A DNA stretch of 64,000 nt. Origin: an uncultured Muribaculaceae bacterium (GTDB taxonomy: Bacteria > Bacteroidota > Bacteroidia > Bacteroidales > Muribaculaceae). The stretch spans positions 18,111 through 82,110 of the forward strand of contig CAJUKD010000011.1 of assembly GCA_910587235.1 (NCBI GenBank), written 5' to 3'. The translations under genes and the position numbers were made by a program. Shown in pieces: positions 43,120-50,534 of the stretch. How positions within the stretch are numbered: the first letter of the stretch is position 1; the number at the start of each line of letters is the position of its first letter. Under the pieces are notes generated by a model. It searched no databases. It saw only the letters and a program-made list of their open reading frames with translations, and was not told the origin of the DNA.

Positions 43120-44436
43120 TTATTTATTCGGGCGGATGAATGCGTCCGCGATACGGACAATGCCGTATGCCATGCCCGCGCCAATTGCCACCGGCAGAAT
43201 ATAGGCGAAGGAGGCCGTCATTTCCGTAACCAGAAAAATAGCCATAAGCGGGGCTTTTAGTGCTCCTGCCATTGTAGCGGCCATGCCGTAGAGTGCGAAA
43301 TTGCCCGGAGGCAGATGGACGCCGGGCATCATGTTGGCGACCATGGCAAAGATCAGGCCTGCCGCGCAACCGGCGAAAAGAGTAGGTGCGAAATCGCCGG
43401 CCACTCCACCGCCACTTGTAGTGGCCGACATTGCTATGCCTTTTGCCAGAGCCACACCGGCCGTTACGGCAAGCACAAGCCATCCGCTGTCGAGTCGCAG
43501 TTCCGTCAGGGGGCTTGCCGCCGCCATTGCCGACGTGTCGCCGTTGATTACTTTTCCGATAACCCCGTAACCCTCTCCGAAAAGACTCGGAAAAATGAAT
43601 ACGGCGACGGCAAGAACCGTGCCGGCTATGATGTTGCGCAGCCAGCGCTTGGAAATCGATTCGAGCCGGCGGCGTGTGCTGCGCATCGCTCCGGCATATA
43701 TTATGGAATAAAATCCGCAGAAAAGCCCGAGAACTATTGCTGCTGCAGCTTCGCCTGCTCCCGAAGGAGTCGTCCCGCTGAAAGCGACGGCTACTTTGAA
43801 GCCGGAAAGAATATTGGCCGTCAGCGATGCCGCCAGACACGAACATGCCAGAGCAAGCACGGCCGTCGTGTTCATAGCCATGCCAAGCACTTCGAGAGAA
43901 AATAATATACCGCCCACGGGAGCCTTGAATATGCCGGCTATGCCCGCTCCCGCACCTATGGCTACCATAAGTCCGACCGAAGATTCAGGTAGCCCCATCC
44001 GCCGCGACAGGTTGCTGCCTATGGCCGCACCCGTTGTCGCGATAGGCCCTTCGGAGCCTGCCGAGCCGCCGAAGCCGAGAGTCAGGACACTTGATGCGAT
44101 GGGGGAGAATAGCATTTCGGACGATATGCGGTACTGCCCTTCGTTCAGATAGCGTTGTATCCGTTCCACGCCGTGGGAAATGTCGCGGTGTATGATAAAG
44201 CGCTGGTATGCGCTTGCCAGTACGATGCCAACCATAGGAAGAGCAAGAAGCGCCCAATGTATGTCGCCGTTGACGAAATGCGACGTCAGCATTTCCGACA
44301 CGGCGGCGATAAGGAATTTGAGCAGCCATGCGCCTGCACCCGCGATCAGTCCCGTGACTGTGGCCACGGCAAAAAATACCGTATCGGAACCACGGTTGCG
44401 CAGACAGGATATAATACGTTCGGTAACAGCAGGCAT
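43120..44436 (-). CDS. CLC-family chloride channel/transporter
   Basis: A 438-residue membrane protein from the start at 44436, without a C-terminal CBS domain. It has the CLC core: the gating-glutamate motif G-S-E-G-P near residue 125, the 'F-K-A-P-V-G-G-I-L-F-S-L-E' helix near 170-182, and a 'TSGGGVAGDFAPTLFAG' segment matching the GxFxP ion-binding region near 340. At the position of E. coli ClC-ec1 Glu203 (internal proton glutamate, in FIIEEM) this protein reads S-L-E-V, placing Val there, as in channel-type CLC proteins. It may therefore conduct anions without tight proton coupling (inference from my manual alignment). It is convergent with the TPR gene and divergent from tRNA-Leu(CAA). 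Confidence 0.9.
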   Translation of the reverse strand: MPAVTERIISCLRNRGSDTVFFAVATVTGLIAGAGAWLLKFLIAAVSEMLTSHFVNGDIHWALLALPMVGIVLASAYQRFIIHRDISHGVERIQRYLNEGQYRISSEMLFSPIASSVLTLGFGGSAGSEGPIATTGAAIGSNLSRRMGLPESSVGLMVAIGAGAGIAGIFKAPVGGILFSLEVLGMAMNTTAVLALACSCLAASLTANILSGFKVAVAFSGTTPSGAGEAAAAIVLGLFCGFYSIIYAGAMRSTRRRLESISKRWLRNIIAGTVLAVAVFIFPSLFGEGYGVIGKVINGDTSAMAAASPLTELRLDSGWLVLAVTAGVALAKGIAMSATTSGGGVAGDFAPTLFAGCAAGLIFAMVANMMPGVHLPPGNFALYGMAATMAGALKAPLMAIFLVTEMTASFAYILPVAIGAGMAYGIVRIADAFIRPNK

Positions 44437-44572
44437 CGTTGTCGGATCTTGTAAGGTGTATATAAATAAGAACGCAGTCCGGCCTAAAGAGTTTTTTGAA
44501 AAATAATATAGCAAATGGAGATGATGCTATATCAGTGAACTTTTTTGAATCTGCGTGCGTTTATAAATCGAA

Positions 44573-44668
44573 GAGAAGGCATTTTTCTGGCTTTATTAAA
44601 AAGCCGAGAACCACCATCCGATGACCTTCTCCGGCCCACTCTCCTCCCGGAGCGTGGGCTCTTTTTTT
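44573..44668 (+). ncRNA. Candidate small structured RNA with intrinsic terminator
   Basis: A 7-bp closing stem (44573-44579 with 44625-44631) encloses a 6-bp hairpin (44589-44594 with 44600-44605). It is followed at once by a two-part hairpin (44634-44639 with 44654-44659, inner 44641-44644 with 44649-44652) and seven T (44662-44668). There is no gene upstream on this strand, so the terminator must end a non-coding or leaderless transcript. No known RNA family recognised; the promoter is unclear. Confidence 0.4.
44634..44668 (+). terminator. Intrinsic terminator of the candidate small RNA
   Basis: A 6-bp plus 4-bp GC-rich stem with one internal mismatch and a TCCC loop, followed by seven T. 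Confidence 0.8.
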
Positions 44669-44719
44669 GTACCCTGCATTGAAAGAATTATAAAATAGGT
44701 CTCGCAGTAGCACGATTAA

Positions 44720-44751
44720 TTTGCAAGTCTGAAGCAAAACGCGTAACTTTG
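44720..44751 (+). promoter_or_regulatory. tRNA-Leu(CAA) promoter
   Basis: TTTG (44720-44723), a 20-nt spacer and TAACTTTG (44744-44751), the same -7 box as the other tRNA-Leu in this window. Confidence 0.8.
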
Positions 44752-44761
44752 CCGACGCAAA

Positions 44762-44843
44762 GCCCGGATGGCGGAATCGGTAGACGCGACGGTCTCAAAC
44801 ACCGTTGGGGCAACCCATCCCGGTTCGAGCCCGGGTCCGGGTA
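44762..44843 (+). tRNA. tRNA-Leu (anticodon CAA), integration target
   Basis: An 82-nt class II tRNA: acceptor arms GCCCGGA/TCCGGGT, anticodon stem ACGGT/ACCGT around CTCAAAC (anticodon CAA), long variable arm, T-loop GGTTCGAGCC, discriminator A, CCA not encoded. Its 3' end (from 44830) is part of the 23-bp direct repeat flanking the mobilizable element, and the element supplies a replacement terminator (44849-44890). The tRNA therefore stays functional after integration. Confidence 0.95.
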
Positions 44844-44852
44844 CTGATAATG
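44830..44852 (+). repeat. attL core of the mobilizable element
   Basis: This 23-bp sequence is repeated exactly at 52009-52031. It comprises the last 14 bases of tRNA-Leu(CAA) and nine following bases, the usual target of a tRNA-specific tyrosine integrase. Confidence 0.92.
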
Positions 44853-44890
44853 GCTGTTAATCTATTGATTTACAGCCATTATCTCTTTTA
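44849..44890 (+). terminator. Element-borne terminator for tRNA-Leu(CAA)
   Basis: A 9-bp stem (44849-44857 with 44872-44880) followed by a T-rich stretch. A diverged copy with the same shape (52028-52036 with 52050-52058) lies at the right junction. Confidence 0.7.
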
Positions 44891-44894
44891 CAAG

Positions 44895-44913
44895 GTGTAC
44901 TAAAAGTGTACTA
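44895..44913 (+). repeat. Left arm-type sites (paired GTGTACTA)
   Basis: GTGTACTA-AAA-GTGTACTA. The identical 19-bp unit is at 51876-51894 near the right end, and a degenerate copy is outside attR (52074-52093). They are likely binding sites for the integrase N-terminal domain. Confidence 0.6.
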
Positions 44914-45048
44914 TCGGCGAAAATCGAGCCATTGAGGAACAAACGGTTTTAGGATTTTTAAGTGGCGTTAGTTATATTTAATTCGATTCCATTTGATTAA
45001 TTAACCGTTTTTTAGCCTTTGAATTATAGTAAACTGCAATATTGTATG

Positions 45049-45056
45049 TATCTTTG
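45049..45056 (+). promoter_or_regulatory. -7 box of the cargo gene
   Basis: TATCTTTG matches TAnnTTTG. No TTG at the usual spacing. A start near 45062 would give a leader of about 250 nt. Confidence 0.5.
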
Positions 45057-45117
45057 TATTCGGTTTGGCAAAGGCCAACCATTACATTTCGAAAACATAA
45101 GAAGCGTTATGCTTATC

Positions 45118-45238
45118 TTGTAATTGGAAACGTAGGAACTTTTCGAGCGTGCAATGATAGCATAGTGGTTCTCACGCATATGCGTGGGTCACTATTGTTA
45201 CATCTGCACGGCAGGTTTCCTACGACCTCCAATTACGA
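45118..45238 (+). other. Long nested hairpin in the cargo-gene leader
   Basis: Five successive helices fold into one rod: 45120-45128 with 45228-45236 (9 bp); 45131-45138 with 45217-45224 (8 bp); 45148-45153 with 45205-45210 (6 bp); 45154-45167 with 45190-45203 (13 bp with two bulges); 45173-45177 with 45182-45186 (5 bp, ATAT tip, part of a 14-bp perfect palindrome). About 41 pairs in 121 nt. No T-run follows, so it is not a terminator. It could be a regulatory leader RNA, a small RNA or a single-strand DNA origin. Confidence 0.75.
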
Positions 45239-45246
45239 CGTGGCAT

Positions 45247-45297
45247 AGTTGGCTCACGTTTTCTTTCACTAATAATAATCTCTCCATCGAGCCAACT
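45247..45297 (+). promoter_or_regulatory. Inverted repeat immediately before the cargo start codon
   Basis: A perfect 9-bp repeat (45247-45255 with 45289-45297) ends 13 nt before the ATG at 45311. In RNA it would fold next to the initiation site and could control translation. Confidence 0.5.
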
Positions 45298-45310
45298 GAG
45301 AAATATCAAC

Positions 45311-45805
45311 ATGAAGAAAATCTTAGTATTTATAGTTTTTATTGTATCGGCAGTCTATACGTACTCGCAAAACAACTCAATAGCCGACAATCCGGCTGAT
45401 GTGCAGACGAGCATCAGTAGTCATAGTCCACAGCAGCTCCCGCCAATGCTGATGAATGATGCCTACAAGAATACCCCGGAATGGGGCAAATATAAGGCAT
45501 TGCGTGCCGTTGGCTGGACTACATTCAGCGTTGGCATGACTGCTACCGGAGTCGGGGCTATCGTGTCATTGGCATTGAGCAGTATTCATGGTTCTAACCA
45601 TGATAAAACTCAAGCCGGGCCAATTATTATATATTCGGGTCTTGGTTTGACGGCAGCAAGCATACCGATTCTGGTGAGTGCCTATCATTATAAGAACAAG
45701 GCCAAGAAGATAGGCATGAGCATGGGCGTGACTCAACTCTCAGCACCAACCTTCGGCCAAAATCTATCATACACTCCTGCAATGAATTTTACTATTTCTT
45801 TTTAA
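45311..45805 (+). CDS. Small exported membrane protein, sole cargo of the element
   Basis: A 164-residue protein with a signal peptide (residues 1-19, ending Tyr-Ser-Gln), a Ser/Gln-rich segment (about 25-50) and two hydrophobic helices (about 74-92 and 108-126) around a short His/Asn loop. The C-terminus ends in Phe-Thr-Ile-Ser-Phe like an outer-membrane strand. No family recognised. It is the only plus-strand gene in the element and is separated from the mob gene by a bidirectional terminator. Its long structured leader is described separately. It may give a selective benefit or act on transfer or surface exclusion; this is speculation. Confidence 0.7.
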   Translation: MKKILVFIVFIVSAVYTYSQNNSIADNPADVQTSISSHSPQQLPPMLMNDAYKNTPEWGKYKALRAVGWTTFSVGMTATGVGAIVSLALSSIHGSNHDKTQAGPIIIYSGLGLTAASIPILVSAYHYKNKAKKIGMSMGVTQLSAPTFGQNLSYTPAMNFTISF

Positions 45806-45826
45806 TTAGTAATAGTCAAAAATATG

Positions 45827-45868
45827 AAAAACGGCTATCTCGCCAAATTAGCGTGGATAGCCGTTTTT
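45827..45868. terminator. Bidirectional terminator between cargo and mob genes
   Basis: A 13-bp stem (45827-45839 with 45856-45868) with A/T runs on both sides. Confidence 0.9.
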
Positions 45869-45877
45869 ATTAGTAGA

Positions 45878-47500
45878 TTAGTATCGAAGTCCTCGGCTGA
45901 AAGTTTGTTTTAGGCGTTGCCATTGCTCTTTGAGCCACTGGAACACACGGGTACCGTTGATGTGGAGGTGAAATTTGTTGTCGGTTGGATTGCGCTTGAT
46001 TTGCACCTCTGCGTTGGACACATCGAAATCTTGACGGTATGTTTCCGAATGTATGGTTGCTCCCTCCTTAAAATATCGCGGCTTCTGGTCAAGCAATGCA
46101 CGGGTTACAGTGTCCGACAAACCGACCTCTCGGCATTCTCTCGCCGCCTCCAACATCGGGAGCACATCGGGGAAGAACGTGTTGAGGTCGGTTTCCAGAT
46201 AGTTGTGTATCCGGATAGTGGAGGCTTCACTCTCCTTTTGTCTGCGGAGGTTGTCGGATAGGTTGGACATCTCACGGCGAAAGTCCTGCTCCCTTGCCTC
46301 GACACGGTCTTTCAGCTCCCGGATTTCATTATCCTTCCGTGCAACCTCGGCTTCAAGCCGCTTGGTCTTGCTCCCGGTGAAGATGTTGGCTATGTTGCTG
46401 ACGGCTTCTTTCCGTTGTGCGTCACGCTCGGCTTTGGCTTCATCACGTTCACGCATGGCGGTTTCTGCCTCCTGCCGTGCCTCGGTGGTCTGTGCCTCGT
46501 ATGCCTTTTTCTCGACGGTCAGCCTTTCGGTGTCCGCTGCAAGATTCTCCCGCTGTGCCGAAAGTCTTGTGGCTTCTTCCGAAAGTCCGGCATTGGTATA
46601 GGCAAGCGATTTGTTTTTGGCGGCGAGAGAAGAATTTGCCTCGGTCAGCCGGGTGTGTTCCGAATAGAGTTCGCGGTTTGTCTGCCGGATTTCCTCGTTT
46701 ACCTGCCTCAACTGCTTCTTTTGAGCGTCAAGGGCGATTGCGCTGCATTCAAGATGACCGACCTTGCTCTCCAACGATTTCTTCTCCTTGTCGAGTTTCT
46801 TTTTCTCGGTGGAGAGTTCGGCAACATCCTTTTCAAGTCCGGCTTTCTCGCGCTGGCATTGGCGGTAGTATTCGTGTTGGTCGATGTGCCGTGCTTCCGA
46901 ACCCCGGATGCCCCGCTCCAATCCGTATTTCGCCATTGCCTCGGCATAGAGGTCTTGGTAACGGCTCATCGCCTTACGCTCCATTATGTCATCGGCACAC
47001 AGCCGGGGGCGGTTGGTCGGCTTGGTGCGGTAACGCTTCTTCACCGCCGCCTCCCTCGCTTTCTTCTTTCTCTCGGTGGTCACTATTGGAACGACCGCTA
47101 TGTGGAGGTGCGGTGTGCGCTCGTCCATATGCAGGGCTGCGCCGACAACATTGTCGCTACCGAATGTGTCACGAACCCACTTGATGTTGTCGGCTATCCA
47201 TTGGTCGAGTTTTCCGGCGTCGATGATTTTCTGCATACCCTCGTTGTCGGAGGTCATCACCATGTTGAGGCAGCGTACCTGCCGGTCGGAGATTTTCCGG
47301 GTTATCCCGGCGTTGGCTATGCGGTGTTCGACAGCAGCCGCAAGCCCGGTTATCCCGTCGGGATATTCGACCAGCCCGTAGCGGTTGAGGTGCGTCTGCT
47401 CCGGGTCTGCGTTGTCGGGATGGGAGGTGCGCTCGATATGCTTGGCTATCGAGTTCAAAGACGAGTTCGCCTTGATGATGTGGAACACTGCGTAGCTCAT
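45878..47500 (-). CDS. MobV (Pre/Mob) relaxase
   Basis: A 540-residue relaxase that nicks the element at oriT and leads the strand into the recipient through a helper conjugation system. The N-terminal catalytic region (about 1-215) has motif I around 'HIERTSHPDNADPEQTHLNRYG' and the metal-binding motif H-M-D-E-R-T-P-H-L-H (near residue 128), the MobV signature HxDExxPHLH. Residues about 215-450 form a long coiled coil (Lys/Glu/Gln-rich). The C-terminal 90 residues are globular. It is probably transcribed after the primase gene, from which a 449-nt region with candidate oriT repeats separates it. Confidence 0.95.
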   Translation of the reverse strand: MSYAVFHIIKANSSLNSIAKHIERTSHPDNADPEQTHLNRYGLVEYPDGITGLAAAVEHRIANAGITRKISDRQVRCLNMVMTSDNEGMQKIIDAGKLDQWIADNIKWVRDTFGSDNVVGAALHMDERTPHLHIAVVPIVTTERKKKAREAAVKKRYRTKPTNRPRLCADDIMERKAMSRYQDLYAEAMAKYGLERGIRGSEARHIDQHEYYRQCQREKAGLEKDVAELSTEKKKLDKEKKSLESKVGHLECSAIALDAQKKQLRQVNEEIRQTNRELYSEHTRLTEANSSLAAKNKSLAYTNAGLSEEATRLSAQRENLAADTERLTVEKKAYEAQTTEARQEAETAMRERDEAKAERDAQRKEAVSNIANIFTGSKTKRLEAEVARKDNEIRELKDRVEAREQDFRREMSNLSDNLRRQKESEASTIRIHNYLETDLNTFFPDVLPMLEAARECREVGLSDTVTRALLDQKPRYFKEGATIHSETYRQDFDVSNAEVQIKRNPTDNKFHLHINGTRVFQWLKEQWQRLKQTFSRGLRY

Positions 47501-47806
47501 AGGCGGACGAGTTTAAGTTGCGGAGCAATCGGAGTGTACGGCTTTCTGTTAAGCCGTTCCGGGGATTGACCTACGGTCTTTCCCCGGCTGCACTCGGCAT
47601 AGTCCGGGCAAGCCCGGCTCTGCCCTCGTTGGCGCGGGGATTCCAAAGGGGTTGACCTCTTTGGCATATTGGGGATATTTTCAGCGTATCGGAACGATAT
47701 GCGGCTCGGAAAATTCCCTAATATGCTAAGGAATTTCCCGCATGGCTGTAATTTCCGTGCGCGGCAGCACGGATGGGACTGCTCCCCGGATATGGGTCGC
47801 TGGGCG

Positions 47807-47838
47807 GTAAACCACTGTAACGGGTATAGTGGTACACC
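47807..47838. other. Candidate origin of transfer (oriT)
   Basis: ACCACT (47811-47816) and AGTGGT (47828-47833) face each other across an 11-nt loop. The second arm lies in GGTATAGTGGTACAC, which resembles the TATAGTGTG nick region of pMV158-type MobV origins. It lies about 310 nt upstream of the relaxase start, a usual place for an oriT. Confidence 0.4.
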
Positions 47839-47891
47839 GAGAAAAAACTCTGTTGTCATCATTTCAAATTCAGGGATAACCCCCGTGCATT

Positions 47892-47933
47892 CCTTGCACT
47901 CTTGCACGGTCGGGAGTGTGCAAAAGTGCAAGG
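47892..47933. repeat. Nested TTGCAC/GTGCAA inverted repeats
   Basis: A perfect 9-bp repeat (47892-47900 with 47925-47933) encloses a second TTGCAC/GTGCAA pair (47902-47907 with 47918-47923); further TGCA-containing copies flank it. It sits at the 3' end of the primase-like gene and may be a replication or regulatory site. Confidence 0.5.
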
Positions 47934-47949
47934 TGTGCATGGGGTAAAT

Positions 47950-49293
47950 TCAAAGTTTGGAATAAGAGCCGTAGGCATCGCGGGTGAAGAAAACGCCCCG
48001 TCTGTCACGAAGGAATTTCTTGAACGTGCGTTCCGCCATACCGCATTTCCCGGCTATGGCAACTCCCTCGGCGGTGGTGAACGTGGCGGGCAGTTCCGAC
48101 ATCACGGCAAGCTGCACATCGGTCAGCGCGTCCTCGCCGATGATGCCCTGCACCCTTGTCGCCGTTACTCGGAAATACTCAGTCAGACGGATTGCCCTAT
48201 CGACCGTAGCCGCTTCTATCGCCTTTTTCTTTTTTGCCCCGCACGCCCAGTCGGAGAGGGCAAGAAGAAGGCAGAACCGCACGGCATAGATTTCAAGTTT
48301 GCTCGCAATTGCCGTGAGCGTGTCGCTCCCCTCGGCGTTGCACCGCTCGGTCGATTCATTCTGCCAGGAATAGAGGCGTTGGAGCGCGTCCGGCGAGAAC
48401 GGCACACCCTCGGGCATTATGTCGCCGCCGCTGTCAGCCGCAGGAACAATCCCGGTCAGTTTGCCGACAATCTCACGCCACGCCGAAAGGATGTCGAATG
48501 AGGGCGATTTTCTCTCGCTGTTCCATTTCGCCTTTGTCTGGTCGTCCGGCACCACATAGAGAAAACGCTCGGTGAAACCGTTTGAGTTGCGGTTCCCTGC
48601 GGCAAGCTCACTCAGCACTTTGGGCTGGATCGTGCCGATGACGCAGAGGAACGGATTGCGGATGAAGACACCGCTCTGGCTGCTCTTGCGGTCGGACATG
48701 GCTACCTTGTGGTTGAATACCGACATCCAGAACTCCGATTCGGAGCCGTTGTTGTAGCGGTTGAAATTCTTGAACCACCCGGCAAGCTCGTCGGCATAGA
48801 GGCACAGCCCCCTCGGATTTTCCGAAAGGATACGGTGTACCGCCTCCGGCGTGACATCCTGCATTGTGAAGCGGATGCGCCTCGGTTCGGTCGGGTTCGT
48901 ATCATAGCCGTTTGCGACTCTCTCTTTCGGCGGCAGCTCCAACGCCGCAAGATAGCGTTTCATAGCCTCGGAGAAGATTGCCGACTGCTCCGCATCGAAA
49001 TCTATGAGCGGCTGCATGGCGAAGCTTAGCGGATGGCTCTTGTTGGCTCCCGGACGCCCTACGAGTGCGACGAAAAGAATACAGTATTCCTGCCAGCCTG
49101 CCATGTGTTCGGCGTTGTGTGTGTTTCCGACAGCGGCGGCAACCGCCGTCAGCATCGACATGGCGAGATAGTCTTTCGGAAATCCGAGGGTCGTGTTCGC
49201 CTCGTCTATGATTTCACGCATCTTTCTCGGAAGCACATCAAGGGGAAAGGGATTGCGGGAGGTCTTTTCTGCGGTTGTTTCTTCTTTTTTCAT
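47950..49293 (-). CDS. DUF3987 primase/helicase-like protein
   Basis: A 447-residue protein from the start at 49293 (MKKEETTAEK), which overlaps the stop of the upstream HTH gene by 4 nt; the open frame to 49371 adds an implausible Arg-rich prefix. It has the DUF3987 layout: FPLDVLPRKMREIIDEA at the start, a Walker A-like G-R-P-G-A-N-K-S-H-P (near residue 68) and an acidic Walker B-like L-C-L-Y-A-D-E-L-A-G-W (near 170). An Asn/Gln sensor-like region and a helical C-terminus that may bind DNA follow. In mobilizable elements this family replaces the primase (PrmN1-type) gene and probably starts replication after excision or transfer. The partner is the relaxase encoded downstream. Confidence 0.85.
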   Translation of the reverse strand: MKKEETTAEKTSRNPFPLDVLPRKMREIIDEANTTLGFPKDYLAMSMLTAVAAAVGNTHNAEHMAGWQEYCILFVALVGRPGANKSHPLSFAMQPLIDFDAEQSAIFSEAMKRYLAALELPPKERVANGYDTNPTEPRRIRFTMQDVTPEAVHRILSENPRGLCLYADELAGWFKNFNRYNNGSESEFWMSVFNHKVAMSDRKSSQSGVFIRNPFLCVIGTIQPKVLSELAAGNRNSNGFTERFLYVVPDDQTKAKWNSERKSPSFDILSAWREIVGKLTGIVPAADSGGDIMPEGVPFSPDALQRLYSWQNESTERCNAEGSDTLTAIASKLEIYAVRFCLLLALSDWACGAKKKKAIEAATVDRAIRLTEYFRVTATRVQGIIGEDALTDVQLAVMSELPATFTTAEGVAIAGKCGMAERTFKKFLRDRRGVFFTRDAYGSYSKL

Positions 49294-49712
49294 CGCTTCC
49301 CTCCTTTCCCTGTTGTGGCGGGTACGAGTACGCCGACGGCGTTTCCGTCGATGAGGCGCGCCTCCGCCCACTGCAACAGCTCGGACTTTCTGAAATGCAG
49401 CTTGGAGCCGAATTTCTGGAACGGCACGGTTCCCGCGCTCGTTTCCTTGTAGAGCTGTCCTTTCTTTATCGGGTAGCCGTTGGAGTTGAGGAACTCCAAA
49501 GCCCCCTTCATGTCAAGTGATTCACATTCGTTGTTTGCCGTGGTAACGGCGCGTGCGGAAGCGTTGGCTTCCTTTTCGGCGAGATATTCCTCCACCGACC
49601 CCCTTACGAGAAGTTTGAGGACTTCCACCAAAGGGAGATGCAAAAAGTCAGTCATGTTGATTCGGATTGTGGATGTTTGAGTGGTCTGGGGATTGTTTAG
49701 CGCATCGGGCAT
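49290..49712 (-). CDS. Helix-turn-helix protein, excision/regulation type
   Basis: A 140-residue protein (or 121 from an internal ATG at 49655, MTDFLHLPLVEVL). The C-terminal half contains an excisionase/MerR-like winged helix: 'A-L-E-F-L-N-S-N-G-Y-P-I-K-K-G-Q-L-Y-K' followed by 'T-V-P-F-Q-K-F-G-S-K-L-H-F-R-K-S-E-L-L-Q-W-A', the pattern of HTH_17-type DNA-binding proteins. It is coupled to the primase gene by an ATGA overlap. It probably acts as recombination directionality factor or operon regulator. Confidence 0.8.
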   Translation of the reverse strand: MPDALNNPQTTQTSTIRINMTDFLHLPLVEVLKLLVRGSVEEYLAEKEANASARAVTTANNECESLDMKGALEFLNSNGYPIKKGQLYKETSAGTVPFQKFGSKLHFRKSELLQWAEARLIDGNAVGVLVPATTGKGGKR

Positions 49713-50534
49713 GGGCTTTTAAGGATTAAAAACGTTTGCGGTGTCATCATACAGATGTGGGGGTGTTGTCAATAGGGTTAATATGTGCCTTCCAGCCCAT
49801 GACTACACCCGGAGGGATGAGGCAGGTCGGCGGTTAAACTAATATCGGACACTCGTCCGTATGCTTACTAAAATGGCGAAAACCACTGAAATATCGGCTC
49901 TGATGCCCGGCTCTTGCCACGGGATATAAGGCAATAACGGGGCTGTCTGTTATCGCGTGCGGATTTTCCCGCGTTGATAACGGTCTTGAATATGCCTGAT
50001 TATATCGGCGATAATCACCTTTCGCAAGGGTGCGGTCGGCAGAGGGGGAACACTGATGCCGCTGTAATCATCTTAGCGGTTTTAATCATTGTGCCCGGCA
50101 CGTCGGCTGCCATTGCTCCGTTACTTTCAACAAGGAGAAATCCGCGATGGTTCGCAGTGTCCGGCTTTGTCCGCGTTATTCCGCTATGCGTCCTACTTTT
50201 TCTTTTCGGCGGTCATTTCTCCTTTCGGCGCAACGAAAGTACAATCCCTATACGGATTATCCAAGTTTTCAGTAACTTGCGACTGCGTTTGACTGTCGAA
50301 TGACTGAAATTGACTGATACCCTTGTCGGATTGCTATATTAAGATACGAAAAATTTTTGAATTATGCAAATGTGGAGCGAAATCGGGCGATGAGAAGAAA
50401 AAGGACACCGGGTATCCCTCCCGATGTCCGACCACTAAATCCACAATCAAAATTATTTTGACTGCGATTCCGTATGCAAAGTTAAGCTTTTTAGCTCACA
50501 TCTACAACCATATAACACTCAATCCCGTGGAAAT
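49713..50534. other. Long non-coding stretch between integrase and HTH genes
   Basis: 822 nt with no convincing protein gene; a 109-codon plus-strand frame at 49974-50303 has no recognisable features. It contains a GTTATC...GATAAC inverted repeat (about 49949-49981) and the integrase terminator at its right end. It may hold the promoter of the HTH-primase-mob genes and a regulatory RNA. Confidence 0.5.
50396..50429 (-). terminator. Integrase terminator
   Basis: An interrupted stem (50403-50407 and 50409-50412 with 50425-50429 and 50420-50423), followed on the minus strand by CCTTTTTCTT. It lies about 105 nt after the integrase stop. Confidence 0.65.

Larger units (their letters stand above)
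44437..44761. other. Intergenic region with a possible small RNA and tRNA promoter
   Basis: This 325-nt stretch contains a structured plus-strand segment ending in a terminator (44573-44668) and the tRNA-Leu(CAA) promoter. No protein gene is seen. Confidence 0.55.
44844..45310. other. Left end of the element: terminator, arm sites, structured leader
   Basis: 467 nt without a gene. In order: a terminator hairpin 44849-44890, paired GTGTACTA repeats 44895-44913, a -7 box TATCTTTG 45049-45056, a long nested hairpin 45118-45238 and a 9-bp inverted repeat 45247-45297 just before the cargo start. Confidence 0.7.
47501..47949. other. Region upstream of mob with candidate oriT and iteron-like repeats
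   Basis: 449 nt between the primase and relaxase genes. It contains a 6-bp inverted repeat with the TATAGTGGTA motif (47811-47833) and a nested TTGCAC/GTGCAA repeat cluster (47892-47933). An open frame exists here (47497-47940, minus) but has no protein-like features. Confidence 0.5.

Noticed and set aside
46415..47569. 384-codon frame antisense to the MobV relaxase
   Set aside because: The sense strand carries the HxDExxPHLH motif and a coiled coil; the antisense frame is Gly/Val/Cys-rich without domain signs.
47497..47940. 147-codon minus-strand frame upstream of mob
   Set aside because: Rich in Pro, Arg, Ser and Cys with no recognisable fold; it spans the candidate oriT and repeat cluster, so the DNA is better read as a control region.
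49974..50303. 109-codon plus-strand frame in the element
   Set aside because: One hydrophobic segment but no start context, promoter or family resemblance.
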